From: a bacterium
Lineage (GTDB): Bacteria; Campylobacterota; Campylobacteria; Campylobacterales; Sulfurimonadaceae
Direction of reading: 5' to 3'
DNA: 58,334 nt
NCBI GenBank assembly: GCA_018824305.1
Contig: JAHJGM010000008.1
Coordinates: 1 to 58,334, forward strand
Shown piece by piece: positions 18,993 to 27,666 of this stretch. Below the pieces are notes generated by a model. It saw nothing but the letters and a program-made list of their open reading frames with translations. It had not been told where the DNA came from and searched no databases. How positions within the stretch are numbered: the first letter of the stretch is position 1; every line of letters starts with the position of its first letter. Made by a program: the position numbers and the translations under genes.

Positions 18993-20165
18993 ATGGACTC
19001 ATCGAGTAGTAGCGAAGGCGACAGTAGGTTAAAGTATTTTGTAGATGATTATTGGGATATATTCGTAGGGGTATTATCCATTGCGATTTCATTTTATTTT
19101 CATCATCACGGATTTGAAGTCTTGGCAACGCTTTTTGCCGCTATCGGGATAGGGGCGCTTTCTCTAAGCGTTTCTGAGATAGCCGAGATACTTTCAGAGA
19201 GGTTTCAAGAGCCTTACGGAAGTTTTGTCTTGACTTTGAGTGCGGTTGTCGTTGAGATCATACTTTTGTATATAGTCCTGTTGCAAGCTTACAGTGACCC
19301 TGATGTCGTAAAAACCGTCAAAGGCGGTATCGTTTCAGCCGTTATAGTCGATATGAACGTTCTTTTAGGACTTGCCGTGTTTTTGGGCGGTCTGAAATTT
19401 ACCGAACAAAACCACAACAAAGAGACCTCCAGTGCATATACCACGATTTTATTTGTAGCTGGTATTGCATTGCTTGTACCGGGTTTACTCAATCACGTAA
19501 GCCACTCTGTCGCGACCATTGAGAATGCTTCAAAAGCCATAGCGATGCTGCTTTTCGTGTTTTATATGTTTATCTTGGTCTTTCAGACAAGGACACATTC
19601 ACATTTCTTTAAACAGACGGCAAAAAGCAGAATATTCAGGCTTAAGAGAAAGATGGCAAAAGAGAATAAAGAGAATGCCGAAGAGCAAGAGGATGATTAT
19701 ATCTTCGAAAAGTTCAATAATATTTCTCTGATAGGCTCTATCTTCTTTTTTATAGCCATCATAGCTTTAGGCGCAGAGGTGTTTGCAACAGAGGGTGTGA
19801 AGATCGCCAAAGAGTATGGTGTGTCATCGGGTATTGCCGGTCTTATCATAGCGATCGTCTCTGTTTCTCCTGAGATAGCTACAGCGATAAAAGCAGCTAA
19901 AAATGATGAGATACAGCGCGTCGTGAACATCGCTATGGGTGCATCTACAGTCTCTATTTTACTCACCGTACCTATTTTACTTTTCTTAGCATACCTGAGT
20001 GATATCAGATTGACTCTGGATTTTAATCCGCTTGAGATAGGCGCTTTGATCCTAACGATCATTTTAGCGTGGAAAACTACCGACGAGGGGCATACCAATT
20101 ATTTTGAGGGAATATCACATTTGATGTTTTTCTTTGCTTTTACTATAATAGCAATCTATTATTGA
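18993..20165 (+). CDS. CaCA-family cation/proton exchanger
   Basis: The 390-residue integral membrane protein has about eleven helices in two halves. Each half has an alpha-repeat with conserved acidic residues: SVSEIAEILSERF (about 55-67) and SVSPEIATAIKAAKNDEI (about 290-307). This is the pattern of Ca2+/H+ and Na+/Ca2+ antiporters. A charged loop between the halves (about 205-235, KRKMAKENKENAEEQEDD) is cytoplasmic. It follows mgtE by 8 bases with an AGGAG before the ATG, so the two are likely co-transcribed. Confidence 0.85.
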   Translation: MDSSSSSEGDSRLKYFVDDYWDIFVGVLSIAISFYFHHHGFEVLATLFAAIGIGALSLSVSEIAEILSERFQEPYGSFVLTLSAVVVEIILLYIVLLQAYSDPDVVKTVKGGIVSAVIVDMNVLLGLAVFLGGLKFTEQNHNKETSSAYTTILFVAGIALLVPGLLNHVSHSVATIENASKAIAMLLFVFYMFILVFQTRTHSHFFKQTAKSRIFRLKRKMAKENKENAEEQEDDYIFEKFNNISLIGSIFFFIAIIALGAEVFATEGVKIAKEYGVSSGIAGLIIAIVSVSPEIATAIKAAKNDEIQRVVNIAMGASTVSILLTVPILLFLAYLSDIRLTLDFNPLEIGALILTIILAWKTTDEGHTNYFEGISHLMFFFAFTIIAIYY

Positions 20166-20199
20166 TTTACAAGATTTATATTTAAAAAGGAGGGTTTAT

Positions 20200-20877
20200 A
20201 TGAAATATATTTATTTAATACTATTGCTAAGTGTTTCCGTTTTTGGAAGTGCTCAGACTCATAAGAAACCAAAGTATGTCGCCAGCGTAGTCCCGGCCAA
20301 TATGACGACGGAGCAGAAGAAAGAGAGATTCTTTTATCTTGTTGCACCTGCAGTCGAAAAAGTGCATAATATGCTTATGAAGAGATATACGACGATTGCA
20401 GAAGATATAAAAGAGGGCAAAGACCTAAAAGAGGTCAATAGATTGAAGGCTCTTTATAATATCAAAAGCGATGCAAAACTATTGCAAGCTTTAAAACCGC
20501 ATCCTCAGAGTATTGTTTTGGCTCAAGCTGCGATGGAGAGTTCGTGGGGGACATCAAGATTTTTTGTCGAAGCGAATAATATCTTTGGAGTGCATAGCAT
20601 CAATCCAAACGAGCCTAGAATCGCCGCAAGTGAAAAGCATGGAAAAAGAACCGTATGGCTTGTCAAGTTTAAAAGCATAGATGAATCGGTACGGGCATAT
20701 TACAGAACGATGGCAATATCCAAGGCATTTAAAAAGTTTAGAGCGACAAGAGTAGAGACGGATAATCCGCATGTATTGGTAAAATCTCTTGACAGATATT
20801 CTGAGATCGGAGATACGTATGCAAAGCAACTCTCTCAGGTCATTAATCATAATAACCTGACAGAATATGATGATTAG
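20200..20877 (+). CDS. Bax-like N-acetylglucosaminidase domain protein
   Basis: The 225-residue protein has a signal peptide of about 18 residues (MKYIYLILLLSVSVFGSAQ) and a glucosaminidase domain of the FlgJ/Bax type. The catalytic Glu is in AQAAMESSWGTSRF, followed by NNIFGVHS and a repeat of aromatic residues (VRAYYRTM). It should act on peptidoglycan in the periplasm. AAAGGAGG before the ATG is strong. Its stop overlaps that of the convergent dapF. Confidence 0.88.
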   Translation: MKYIYLILLLSVSVFGSAQTHKKPKYVASVVPANMTTEQKKERFFYLVAPAVEKVHNMLMKRYTTIAEDIKEGKDLKEVNRLKALYNIKSDAKLLQALKPHPQSIVLAQAAMESSWGTSRFFVEANNIFGVHSINPNEPRIAASEKHGKRTVWLVKFKSIDESVRAYYRTMAISKAFKKFRATRVETDNPHVLVKSLDRYSEIGDTYAKQLSQVINHNNLTEYDD

Positions 20878-21617
20878 GAGTTGTACTCAGTCGTAAAGAC
20901 TGCTTTGACCTCTCCGGCAAAAGTGATAGTCTCGCCTTTTGCTTCCAAGTAGAGCGTATCTCCGCTTTTTGGAAATACTTTTGTTTTATTTTTTACAAGA
21001 TCCTCTTGGTAGGCTCTGTAAAATGCAGATGCCATACCGGTTCCACAAGCAAGCGTCTCATCTTCTACACCGCGCTCATATGTCCTTACATGCAAGCCGT
21101 CTTCTTTTATGGCTGCTATGTTGACGTTTGCGTTGTATTTGTATCTCAGCTCTCTGGCTTCTCTGATATCGAAGTTGTTTATATCTGCATCAAAAGTGAT
21201 GAGATGCGGTACACCGGTATCTATTTTCCACCATAGTTTCCCGCCCTCATTTATCTCTTTGTCTAAGATCTTTGGAGGAGTGAGTTCGCTTTTTACAAGA
21301 TTGCCGTTGACCTCTGCTCCGATGACTCCCGCAAGTGTCAGAAAGTGCATATGTGCGGGTGCCAAAGAGTTCGTATGTGCATAATGAGCACATGCACGGC
21401 TTCCGTTTCCGCACATCTCCGCCGTACTTCCGTCTGAGTTGTAGAACTCCCACTCAAAATCATATTTGTTATGGGGAACTAAGACTATGAGTCCATCAGC
21501 ACCTACACCGCTTTGACGGTCGCATATCTCTTTTGCCAAAGCGGAACGGTCTTTTTTTAAAAAAGTGTGAAAAATAACAAAATCATTTCCGTTAGCACTG
21601 TATTTAGTCACATTCAT
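20874..21617 (-). CDS. dapF: Diaminopimelate epimerase
   Basis: It interconverts LL- and meso-diaminopimelate for lysine and peptidoglycan synthesis. The 247 residues contain both catalytic cysteines, Cys69 (AEMCGNGSRACA) and Cys191 (TLACGTGMAS). The protein is slightly shorter than the 270-residue norm but has both domain halves. Its start overlaps the end of coaE by 4 bases, so it is the downstream gene of a speE-like/coaE/dapF run. Confidence 0.96.
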   Translation of the reverse strand: MNVTKYSANGNDFVIFHTFLKKDRSALAKEICDRQSGVGADGLIVLVPHNKYDFEWEFYNSDGSTAEMCGNGSRACAHYAHTNSLAPAHMHFLTLAGVIGAEVNGNLVKSELTPPKILDKEINEGGKLWWKIDTGVPHLITFDADINNFDIREARELRYKYNANVNIAAIKEDGLHVRTYERGVEDETLACGTGMASAFYRAYQEDLVKNKTKVFPKSGDTLYLEAKGETITFAGEVKAVFTTEYNS

Positions 21618-22207
21618 AGGTATTTTTCCTTTATGGTATTTACGAACTTTTCCACTTCATCTTGAAGGTGTGGCAGGTCTTTAGAGTTGTCTATCACCCA
21701 GGTCGCACGTTTCTTCTTCTCATCAATAGGCAGCTGCGAAGCGATACGTTTTAAAGATTCCTCTTTGCTAAAACCGTTTCTTTTCATAAAACGCTCCAGT
21801 TGCAGTTCGGGCGGAGTATAAACTACGACGCTGTCTTTGATGTCGTATGCTTGACGCTCAAAAAACAGCGGAATATCTATGAGATAGGGGAATTTGAAAC
21901 TCTCCTGTTTATCTGCTCTGATCTCGATCTCTCTTTTTATAAGAGGATGTAAAAAGTTTTCGAGTTTCTTTTTGGCATCCGTATCAGAAAAGATCAGTTT
22001 GCCAAGTGCTGGTCTGTCGACTTTTCCGTTTTTAATAAACTCTTCCCCGAAGTTTTCTTTTATCCACTGGGAATTCGCCTCTAATATCTCATGACTTATG
22101 CTGTCTGCATCGATCACGCGCATACCGTTAAGTGCCATAAGAGAAGCGACGGTGCTTTTGCCTGTGGCGATTGAACCTGTAAGCGCGATAGCATAAGTGA
22201 AAGCCAT
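21614..22207 (-). CDS. coaE: Dephospho-CoA kinase
   Basis: It catalyses the last step of coenzyme A synthesis. The 197-residue P-loop kinase has GSIATGKST at 11-19, the DADSIS substrate motif at 34-39 and a lid region with Arg/Lys residues (RFMKRNGFSKEE). The length is typical. Its start shares a base with the stop of the spermidine-synthase-like gene, indicating translational coupling. Confidence 0.95.
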   Translation of the reverse strand: MAFTYAIALTGSIATGKSTVASLMALNGMRVIDADSISHEILEANSQWIKENFGEEFIKNGKVDRPALGKLIFSDTDAKKKLENFLHPLIKREIEIRADKQESFKFPYLIDIPLFFERQAYDIKDSVVVYTPPELQLERFMKRNGFSKEESLKRIASQLPIDEKKKRATWVIDNSKDLPHLQDEVEKFVNTIKEKYL

Positions 22208-22752
22208 TAGTTTTTAATGACTCCAAGATACTCTTTGCGGATATAATTGCCCATAGCAAAAGCTGCGGGATGAATATCGCAGTTGTAGTAACTTAGTCCG
22301 TCAAGCATATCTGCACGCTGCAGGATTACGTCTGCTGTTGGATGGTATGCTTTTGAAGCTAAAAGCAATGTTTGCCCGTTTTCTAAACGGTAAGGCATGA
22401 TGATCTTAAAATAGTTGGACATAACCTGCATGATGATCTTGTTTTCATCTGTATTCTCCAGTGCAGGATGTACTGTGACCAAAAGACCGTCATCGGTTAA
22501 TACTCTGCTCAGATGAGCGATCGATGCAGCGTCACAGGGAAGCTCTGAGAGTACGACTTCAAATGATGAATCGTTTGCACTTCTAAGAGCATCCAATGAT
22601 GCTTGAGCAGTTGTTGCACTCATGTTTTCATGGCGAGAAATCTCAAGTTGAAGCTTCATGGCGTCATTGCTTAATATTAATATGTTTTTTGGTTCTTTAT
22701 GCGTACAAAGCGGTACATGTACCATCATTTCCGGATATATAAAATCTTTCAA
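22207..22752 (-). CDS. Short spermidine synthase-like protein
   Basis: The 181 residues begin IYPEMMVHVPLCTHKEPKNI, like the segment before the nucleotide-binding loop in SpeE, and the rest resembles the Rossmann methyltransferase-like part. Compared with full SpeE (about 260-300 residues), the N-terminal beta domain is absent. The glycine-rich GxGDG loop is replaced by ILILSNDAMKL, and the catalytic YDVIxxD segment reads FEVVLSELP. Enzyme activity is therefore uncertain. It may be a reduced, Campylobacterota-specific form with another role. It heads the coaE-dapF run. Confidence 0.7.
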   Translation of the reverse strand: MKDFIYPEMMVHVPLCTHKEPKNILILSNDAMKLQLEISRHENMSATTAQASLDALRSANDSSFEVVLSELPCDAASIAHLSRVLTDDGLLVTVHPALENTDENKIIMQVMSNYFKIIMPYRLENGQTLLLASKAYHPTADVILQRADMLDGLSYYNCDIHPAAFAMGNYIRKEYLGVIKN

Positions 22753-22872
22753 AATTGTTCCTGTTTTTAAGTTTTCGCGATTGTATCAGATTAGATTTAA
22801 AAAATATTAAAAAGTTGTTCTTATAAAAAGCGATTAATTTTATCTCTAATTATAACTAAAAAAAATTATAGA

Positions 22873-22878
22873 TATAAT
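22873..22878 (+). promoter_or_regulatory. -10 element for the small membrane protein gene
   Basis: A perfect TATAAT lies 25 bases before the GTG start, within an AT-rich stretch typical of Campylobacterota sigma-70 promoters. Confidence 0.45.
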
Positions 22879-22902
22879 TTCGTTAAAAAAAAGGACTCAC
22901 TC

Positions 22903-23085
22903 GTGGACTTAAATAAAGTAAGAAAGTTTTGTAGAGTATTTCGTATTATTATCGGAGTTGTTTTAATCGGTATAGGTGCTTACACAGGAATCTATTGGTT
23001 TTATCTTGGTGTCATTCCTCTTGTTGCAGGGATCACAAATTTTTGTCCGCTTTGTATGATCACGAAAAAGTGCGATATCAACTAA
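22903..23085 (+). CDS. Small membrane protein, YgaP/DUF2892-like
   Basis: The 60-residue protein has two short hydrophobic helices (FRIIIGVVLIGIGAYTG and YLGVIPLVAGITNF). It then has a cysteine motif CPLC and a basic tail KKCDIN. This matches the inner-membrane DUF2892 domain found alone or attached to rhodanese in YgaP. The start is GTG with AAGGAC 7 bases upstream. A hairpin overlapping its stop codon separates it from the convergent gene. Confidence 0.8.
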   Translation: MDLNKVRKFCRVFRIIIGVVLIGIGAYTGIYWFYLGVIPLVAGITNFCPLCMITKKCDIN

Positions 23086-23097
23086 AAAGTTGATATC
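23074..23097. terminator. Bidirectional terminator
   Basis: GATATCAACT (23074-23083) pairs exactly with AGTTGATATC (23088-23097) around a four-A loop. It contains the stop of the small membrane protein and lies at the 3' end of the convergent exported-protein gene, so it can serve both. Confidence 0.6.
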
Positions 23098-25045
23098 ACG
23101 GGACAAGTTTCTCTTTTAGAAATTTTTCGAACATATCGGGGTATTTTTCTTTCAACTTGTTTATTTTTTCTATATTGTGTTCCTCTCCCAATTTTTCGAC
23201 ATATTTTTTAAATTTTTCATATTTTTCATCATCGATATTTTTCTTCTCTTCTACTTTTTCTTCTTTGACTATTTTTTTTACGGCTTGTTGAGTCGAAACA
23301 TTCTCATCGACTTTTTTTGTTTCATTGTTCTCTTGTGTCATCATCGGAGCTACGACTATCTTGTGCGTCGGAGTTATCTCTATGAGAACGACTCTAGGGG
23401 AGCTTGTTTCATCAGGAGTTTTGATCGTGTACTCAAAACTGTCATTGCCCGTATAGTTTTCTTTTGGTGTGTAGACGAAATGACCGCTTTTATCTAGGTC
23501 AAGAGAGCCATGATTCGGTGATGTTTCTACTTTAAACGTGAGCTTTTTGCTCTCTAAAGGAGTGAGTGATTCTGAAAACTTTTCATCCTGTTTTGTCGTA
23601 AATTTTTTTGTTTTTGCATCGTTATAGACGGCGACTTCCTGAGGAGTTAGAAAATTAAGTTCTATTACAGTGGAGCCGTCGGGCTCTAATGAGATCGTGT
23701 CTGTTTTACTTTGAGAACCGTACTTGGCAAGATAGATGACTTCCCCGTCACATTTTTTGATATCCACTTTTTTATTTACAGGAATGTTACTGCCATCGAC
23801 TATCACATTGACGCCGTCTTGGTCACTTACTACAAGAAACGTAGGATAATGCATAGAGTTAAAACTTTTGTCTATAACGATATCTTTAAAGGGTTCCATT
23901 GTAAAGTTCTCGGTGATCGGACATCTGTTTTGCGTAGTTATCGTGAACGCATGTTCTCCATCTTTAAGATAGATGTTCTCATTTTTTTCTATACTTTTTC
24001 CGTCAAGCGTTATCTCTATGGGTGTCTCACTTTGAATATGAAACAGGACATTTTGCGGGTATGTACTCTTTTTTAGTCCATTTAGATCTTTGATCTTGCT
24101 TTCAAGAGTGTTTTTGTCTATCGGCGAAAAATCATTCGGATAGAGTGAGATAAGCGATATTGTGACATTTAACATCTCTATTTTGTTCTCGATCTGTTTG
24201 TATCTTTTTGCCTGATCCTGCTGTTCTAAAAGAGATGGAGTGAATCTTAGAGCATCGGCATACATTTTTTTACTGAGGTCTAGAAGAGAAAGTTTGTTTA
24301 TGATCGCACACTCCTCTTTATCGGAGTTTGTATAAGTGATCTGAGGTTCTAGAAGGTTTATAAGAGGGTCTTTTTTCTTGGACGCGAAAGGATTTGTCGT
24401 TACAATGGATTTGATACTCTCAAAAAGCCCTTTTCTCTCATCCTCTTTGTTGAACAGTTTTTTGCTCAGTCCTTTTAATGCTTCTTCTCTGTCTTGCGCA
24501 CAAAACTTCCAGATCAGTGAATCCATTTGAAGGATCGTCTTTGAATATATATCTTTGAATGCTTTCTCTTTTTTTGTGATGGAGAGTCTGTCTTGTGCAG
24601 AAATAGTATCTAAAAATACAGGATACAAAAGTTCGATCTGTTTTAGGTCTTCAAGCCATATCTGTAGTGTTTGAACCTTGTCTGTTAAAGCGGCAGGAAG
24701 ATCCTTCTCATCGTAGAAAAGTGCTTTGTCAAGGAGGGCCTGCGTATGTTTTACTTGATCCTCTTTTTCAACAGAGGCACATATCGTACTGTTTTTATCT
24801 TCCCATTTGATGTTTACCAAGTCTAAATGGGTCGTAACTTTTGAATACTGTTGGATACTGCTTTTAACATCTTCATCTTCATTAGATCTGATGGAGTGTT
24901 GAGACCTATCGATCCCTGAGTCGATATTGACGTTTATATTTGAGCTAAGTTCGACAAGCGCGTTGCTTTTTGTATCTGCACATCCGGTGTATGTCTTAGC
25001 CAGCAAAATAGCAGGAATGCCAAGCGTTAAAATCAGTTTTTTCAA
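23096..25045 (-). CDS. Exported PEGA and Ig-like domain protein, function unknown
   Basis: The 649-residue protein has a signal peptide (KKLILTLGIPAILLA). A long helical part (about 50-320) follows. A PEGA-like module (about 325-380, PIEITLDGKSIEKNENIYLK and GEHAFTI) and a second similar one come next. An Ig/cadherin-type module lies around 515-560 (HGSLDLDKSGHFVYTPKENY, then DSFEYTI), and a Lys/Glu-rich coiled C-terminus ends the protein. It is probably periplasmic or envelope-bound. The start is taken as TTG at 25045 because AAGGA lies 8 bases before it and the signal peptide begins there. An ATG at 25069 has no such site. No close functional homologue is recognised. Confidence 0.65.
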   Translation of the reverse strand: MKKLILTLGIPAILLAKTYTGCADTKSNALVELSSNINVNIDSGIDRSQHSIRSNEDEDVKSSIQQYSKVTTHLDLVNIKWEDKNSTICASVEKEDQVKHTQALLDKALFYDEKDLPAALTDKVQTLQIWLEDLKQIELLYPVFLDTISAQDRLSITKKEKAFKDIYSKTILQMDSLIWKFCAQDREEALKGLSKKLFNKEDERKGLFESIKSIVTTNPFASKKKDPLINLLEPQITYTNSDKEECAIINKLSLLDLSKKMYADALRFTPSLLEQQDQAKRYKQIENKIEMLNVTISLISLYPNDFSPIDKNTLESKIKDLNGLKKSTYPQNVLFHIQSETPIEITLDGKSIEKNENIYLKDGEHAFTITTQNRCPITENFTMEPFKDIVIDKSFNSMHYPTFLVVSDQDGVNVIVDGSNIPVNKKVDIKKCDGEVIYLAKYGSQSKTDTISLEPDGSTVIELNFLTPQEVAVYNDAKTKKFTTKQDEKFSESLTPLESKKLTFKVETSPNHGSLDLDKSGHFVYTPKENYTGNDSFEYTIKTPDETSSPRVVLIEITPTHKIVVAPMMTQENNETKKVDENVSTQQAVKKIVKEEKVEEKKNIDDEKYEKFKKYVEKLGEEHNIEKINKLKEKYPDMFEKFLKEKLVP

Positions 25046-25194
25046 TATATATCCTTGGTAGTTGTTCATTAAGAGCGAAGATTATAATTCAATTAGTGTT
25101 ATATGATGCTTATTCTTGTTTAAAAATAAAGTTTGAGATATGAAAATAGGAGAAATAATTCTCTACTTTTACATGGAACTAAACTCTCTTTTGA

Positions 25195-25200
25195 TATAAT
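25195..25200 (+). promoter_or_regulatory. -10 element of purM
   Basis: A perfect TATAAT lies 27 bases before the purM start codon, preceded by an AT-rich stretch. No clear -35 box is seen. Confidence 0.5.
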
Positions 25201-25227
25201 TGCGGTACTTTTTATGTAGGAATATTT

Positions 25228-26226
25228 ATGAGTCAAATAAGCTATAAAGATGCCGGTGTTGATATTGATGCCGGAAACAGTTTTGTTGAAAATATAAAAC
25301 CGTTAGTAAAATCTACTAAGATACCGGGTGTTATAGGTGGAATCGGTTCATTTGCAGGCGCATTTGAGCTTCCAAAGGGTTACAAAGAACCTGTAATGCT
25401 TGCGGCTACTGACGGTGTCGGGACAAAACTAAAGCTTGCTATTGATTCAGGGATCCATAACACGGTAGGGATCGACCTTGTTGCGATGTGTGTAAATGAC
25501 CTGCTTTGTAACTTCGGTACTCCGTCGTTCTTTTTGGATTACTATGCAACGGGCAAACTTGAAGTCGAAGTCGCTACTGCTGTTGTGAGTGGAATTGCTG
25601 CTGGATGTATCGAAGCTGAGTGTGCGCTTATCGGCGGCGAGACTGCCGAGATGCCGGGAATGTACAGCAAAGATGATTATGATCTTGCAGGTTTTGCAGT
25701 GGGTGTCGCAGAAAAATCCGAGATGGACCGTGTGAGTATGGTGCAAGCGGGTGACCAGCTTATAGCACTTCCAAGTTCAGGTCTTCACTCAAACGGTTTT
25801 TCACTTGCTCGTAAAGTCCTTTTTGAGAAAATGAAACTTGATTTTAACGCTGACTTTAACGGTAAACCGCTTATCGAGACTCTTTTGACTCCTACTAACA
25901 TCTATGTCAAAACATTTAAAGCGTTAAAAGAGAAGATAGTAGCATTGGCTCACATCACAGGCGGAGGGATCGTCGAGAATCTTCCTCGTGTCTTACCTGA
26001 GAACCTTATGGCTGAGGTAAAAGAGAGCAGTATCAAGACTCTTCCGATCTTTGATCTTATCGGCGAGCATGTCGCGCGTGAAGAGATGTTCAGAGCGTTT
26101 AATATGGGAGTAGGGATGATACTGGTAGTTCGCCCTGAGAATGTCGATGCTGTTTTAGCAGGAGCTGAGGGAAGTTACCATATCGGCGAAATCAAAACAG
26201 GTGCAAGAAAAGCTGTACTTATTTGA
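25228..26226 (+). CDS. purM: Phosphoribosylformylglycinamidine cyclo-ligase (AIR synthetase)
   Basis: It closes the imidazole ring in purine synthesis, using ATP. The 332 residues contain the PurM signatures: [15 protein letters not shown], the [12 protein letters not shown] nucleotide motif, [31 protein letters not shown] and the C-terminal [13 protein letters not shown]. Length is typical. It is a stand-alone gene ending with TGA. Confidence 0.97.
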   Translation: MSQISYKDAGVDIDAGNSFVENIKPLVKSTKIPGVIGGIGSFAGAFELPKGYKEPVMLAATDGVGTKLKLAIDSGIHNTVGIDLVAMCVNDLLCNFGTPSFFLDYYATGKLEVEVATAVVSGIAAGCIEAECALIGGETAEMPGMYSKDDYDLAGFAVGVAEKSEMDRVSMVQAGDQLIALPSSGLHSNGFSLARKVLFEKMKLDFNADFNGKPLIETLLTPTNIYVKTFKALKEKIVALAHITGGGIVENLPRVLPENLMAEVKESSIKTLPIFDLIGEHVAREEMFRAFNMGVGMILVVRPENVDAVLAGAEGSYHIGEIKTGARKAVLI

Positions 26227-26310
26227 TCTAAAACGCGATTTGAGCAAAGCCCAGATCGCTACTATGGCGCTGAAGCCAGCCTCTTTGAGGCAGATTTACA
26301 AAGACTCTGC

Positions 26311-27582
26311 CTATATCTCACTTCCCCATCTCAAAGACCCCAGTCCATATTTTTCTCTTACTTTATGTGCCTGTTTTGTCAACTCTTTTTGTCTGTTGTC
26401 ATCATCTAGCTCCAAGAGCGAGAGCTCGCGTCTGCAGATATGGGTGAACTCCGAAGATGTTATGGACAGATGGGTTATATGTAAACGTTTTTGATTGTCG
26501 GCTTCGTTAAACATCGAGAGACAAAAATCTTTAAACTCTTTTTCGCTGAACTCTTTTCTTTTGGTTACGCTTATATGTGTCTTTTGATTGAACTCATACT
26601 TTATGGAGAGTGAAAATGTCGTCGGTATGACCTGCAGTTTTTGTATGGCAAAGATAAGATGACGGGAGAGAATGATGACTCTGCGGCGAAGTTCGGTTCT
26701 CTCATGTACGGGATCGAATGTTCTTGAAATGCCGATCGATTTTCTAGTCGTCTTTGAGTTTATGGGTGCATCGATCTCGCCGTTGACCTTTTTATAAAGC
26801 TCTTTTGCGTAGGGTCCCCATGACTCTATCGTTCCTCGTCTTTTTCTTAGCTCTCCGAGTGTGAGTATCTGTGCATCGGTGAGTTTTTGCATCATGGATT
26901 TGCCGATACCTGAAAACTTGCCTACATGTAAAGGATTTACAAAGGCATCAAAATCCCATCTGTATATGGTTTTGCATCCAAAGGGTTTGGCTTCGCCCGT
27001 GGCGAGCTTTGCTATGTATCTTGTATGTGCTGCGCCTATGGATACGGGAAGGTTTAAAACTTTTTTAATGTCGTGACGAAGAGAGTCTATGAATCGGGGC
27101 ACATCCTCATCATTCACCCATCCCGTGATGTCACCGTAAAATTCATCAATACTGGCTTGTTCCACCAAGGGGATTCTCTCTTGCAAAAAAAGATGCAGTT
27201 TGTGTGAAAGTTCCTGATAAAGAGACATATTAGGTGCTTTGATGATAAGGTGCGGGCAAAGCCCGAGTGCTTCGCTGATACTCATGGCGGTTTTTATGCC
27301 GTATTTTCTTGCTTCATAACTTGCAGTCGTCAGAATTCCGCGTATTCGGCCATCTTGATCCGTGAAATTTTTTAAATCGTCATCTCTTTGGTCATACTCC
27401 TGATAAAAGGTCGAAACGAATGAACCGGAGTTGGTCAGATTTACTTTTTGTTCCCGATTTTTATGTGAAAAAATCTGTGTGTCGCTTCTTCCGCCGACAG
27501 CAACGGGTTTATGCAAAAGTGAGCTGTCTATAGTGCGCTGGGCAGAGACAAAAAAACAATCTAAATCTATGTGTATCTTCAT
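26311..27582 (-). CDS. Y-family DNA polymerase (DinB/Pol IV type)
   Basis: The 423-residue protein begins MKIHIDLDCFFVSAQRT, with the first catalytic Asp pair, then HKPVAVGGRS and the steric-gate neighbourhood. The second catalytic site is QASIDEFYGDITGW. Thumb and little-finger regions follow (KLATGEAKPFGCKTIY, GKFSGIGKSMMQKL). It should perform error-prone translesion synthesis. The start at MKIHID (27582) fits the family, while an upstream ATG at 27630 would add a non-conserved extension. An insertion after GGRSDTQIF of about 40 residues, compared with short Pol IV proteins, suggests a Campylobacterota subtype. Confidence 0.88.
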   Translation of the reverse strand: MKIHIDLDCFFVSAQRTIDSSLLHKPVAVGGRSDTQIFSHKNREQKVNLTNSGSFVSTFYQEYDQRDDDLKNFTDQDGRIRGILTTASYEARKYGIKTAMSISEALGLCPHLIIKAPNMSLYQELSHKLHLFLQERIPLVEQASIDEFYGDITGWVNDEDVPRFIDSLRHDIKKVLNLPVSIGAAHTRYIAKLATGEAKPFGCKTIYRWDFDAFVNPLHVGKFSGIGKSMMQKLTDAQILTLGELRKRRGTIESWGPYAKELYKKVNGEIDAPINSKTTRKSIGISRTFDPVHERTELRRRVIILSRHLIFAIQKLQVIPTTFSLSIKYEFNQKTHISVTKRKEFSEKEFKDFCLSMFNEADNQKRLHITHLSITSSEFTHICRRELSLLELDDDNRQKELTKQAHKVREKYGLGSLRWGSEI

Positions 27583-27623
27583 AAATGGTACTTTACACAA
27601 TCTTGATAAAAAGTCACAGAAAT

Positions 27624-27653
27624 ATGACAAATTGTTTACAAATATGATATAAT
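27624..27653 (+). promoter_or_regulatory. Sigma-70 promoter for the GGDEF/EAL pair
   Basis: ATGACA (27624-27629) and TATAAT (27648-27653) are separated by 18 bases and lie upstream of the plus-strand PAS-GGDEF gene. The start point would fall around 27660, very near the first possible start codon. Confidence 0.45.
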
Positions 27654-27666
27654 CAATTCAAATGAA

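Noticed and set aside
26227-26310. Strong terminator between purM and the Y-family polymerase
   Set aside because: The best stem (GCCTC/GAGGC around TTT) has only five pairs and no T run. It is not strong enough to list.
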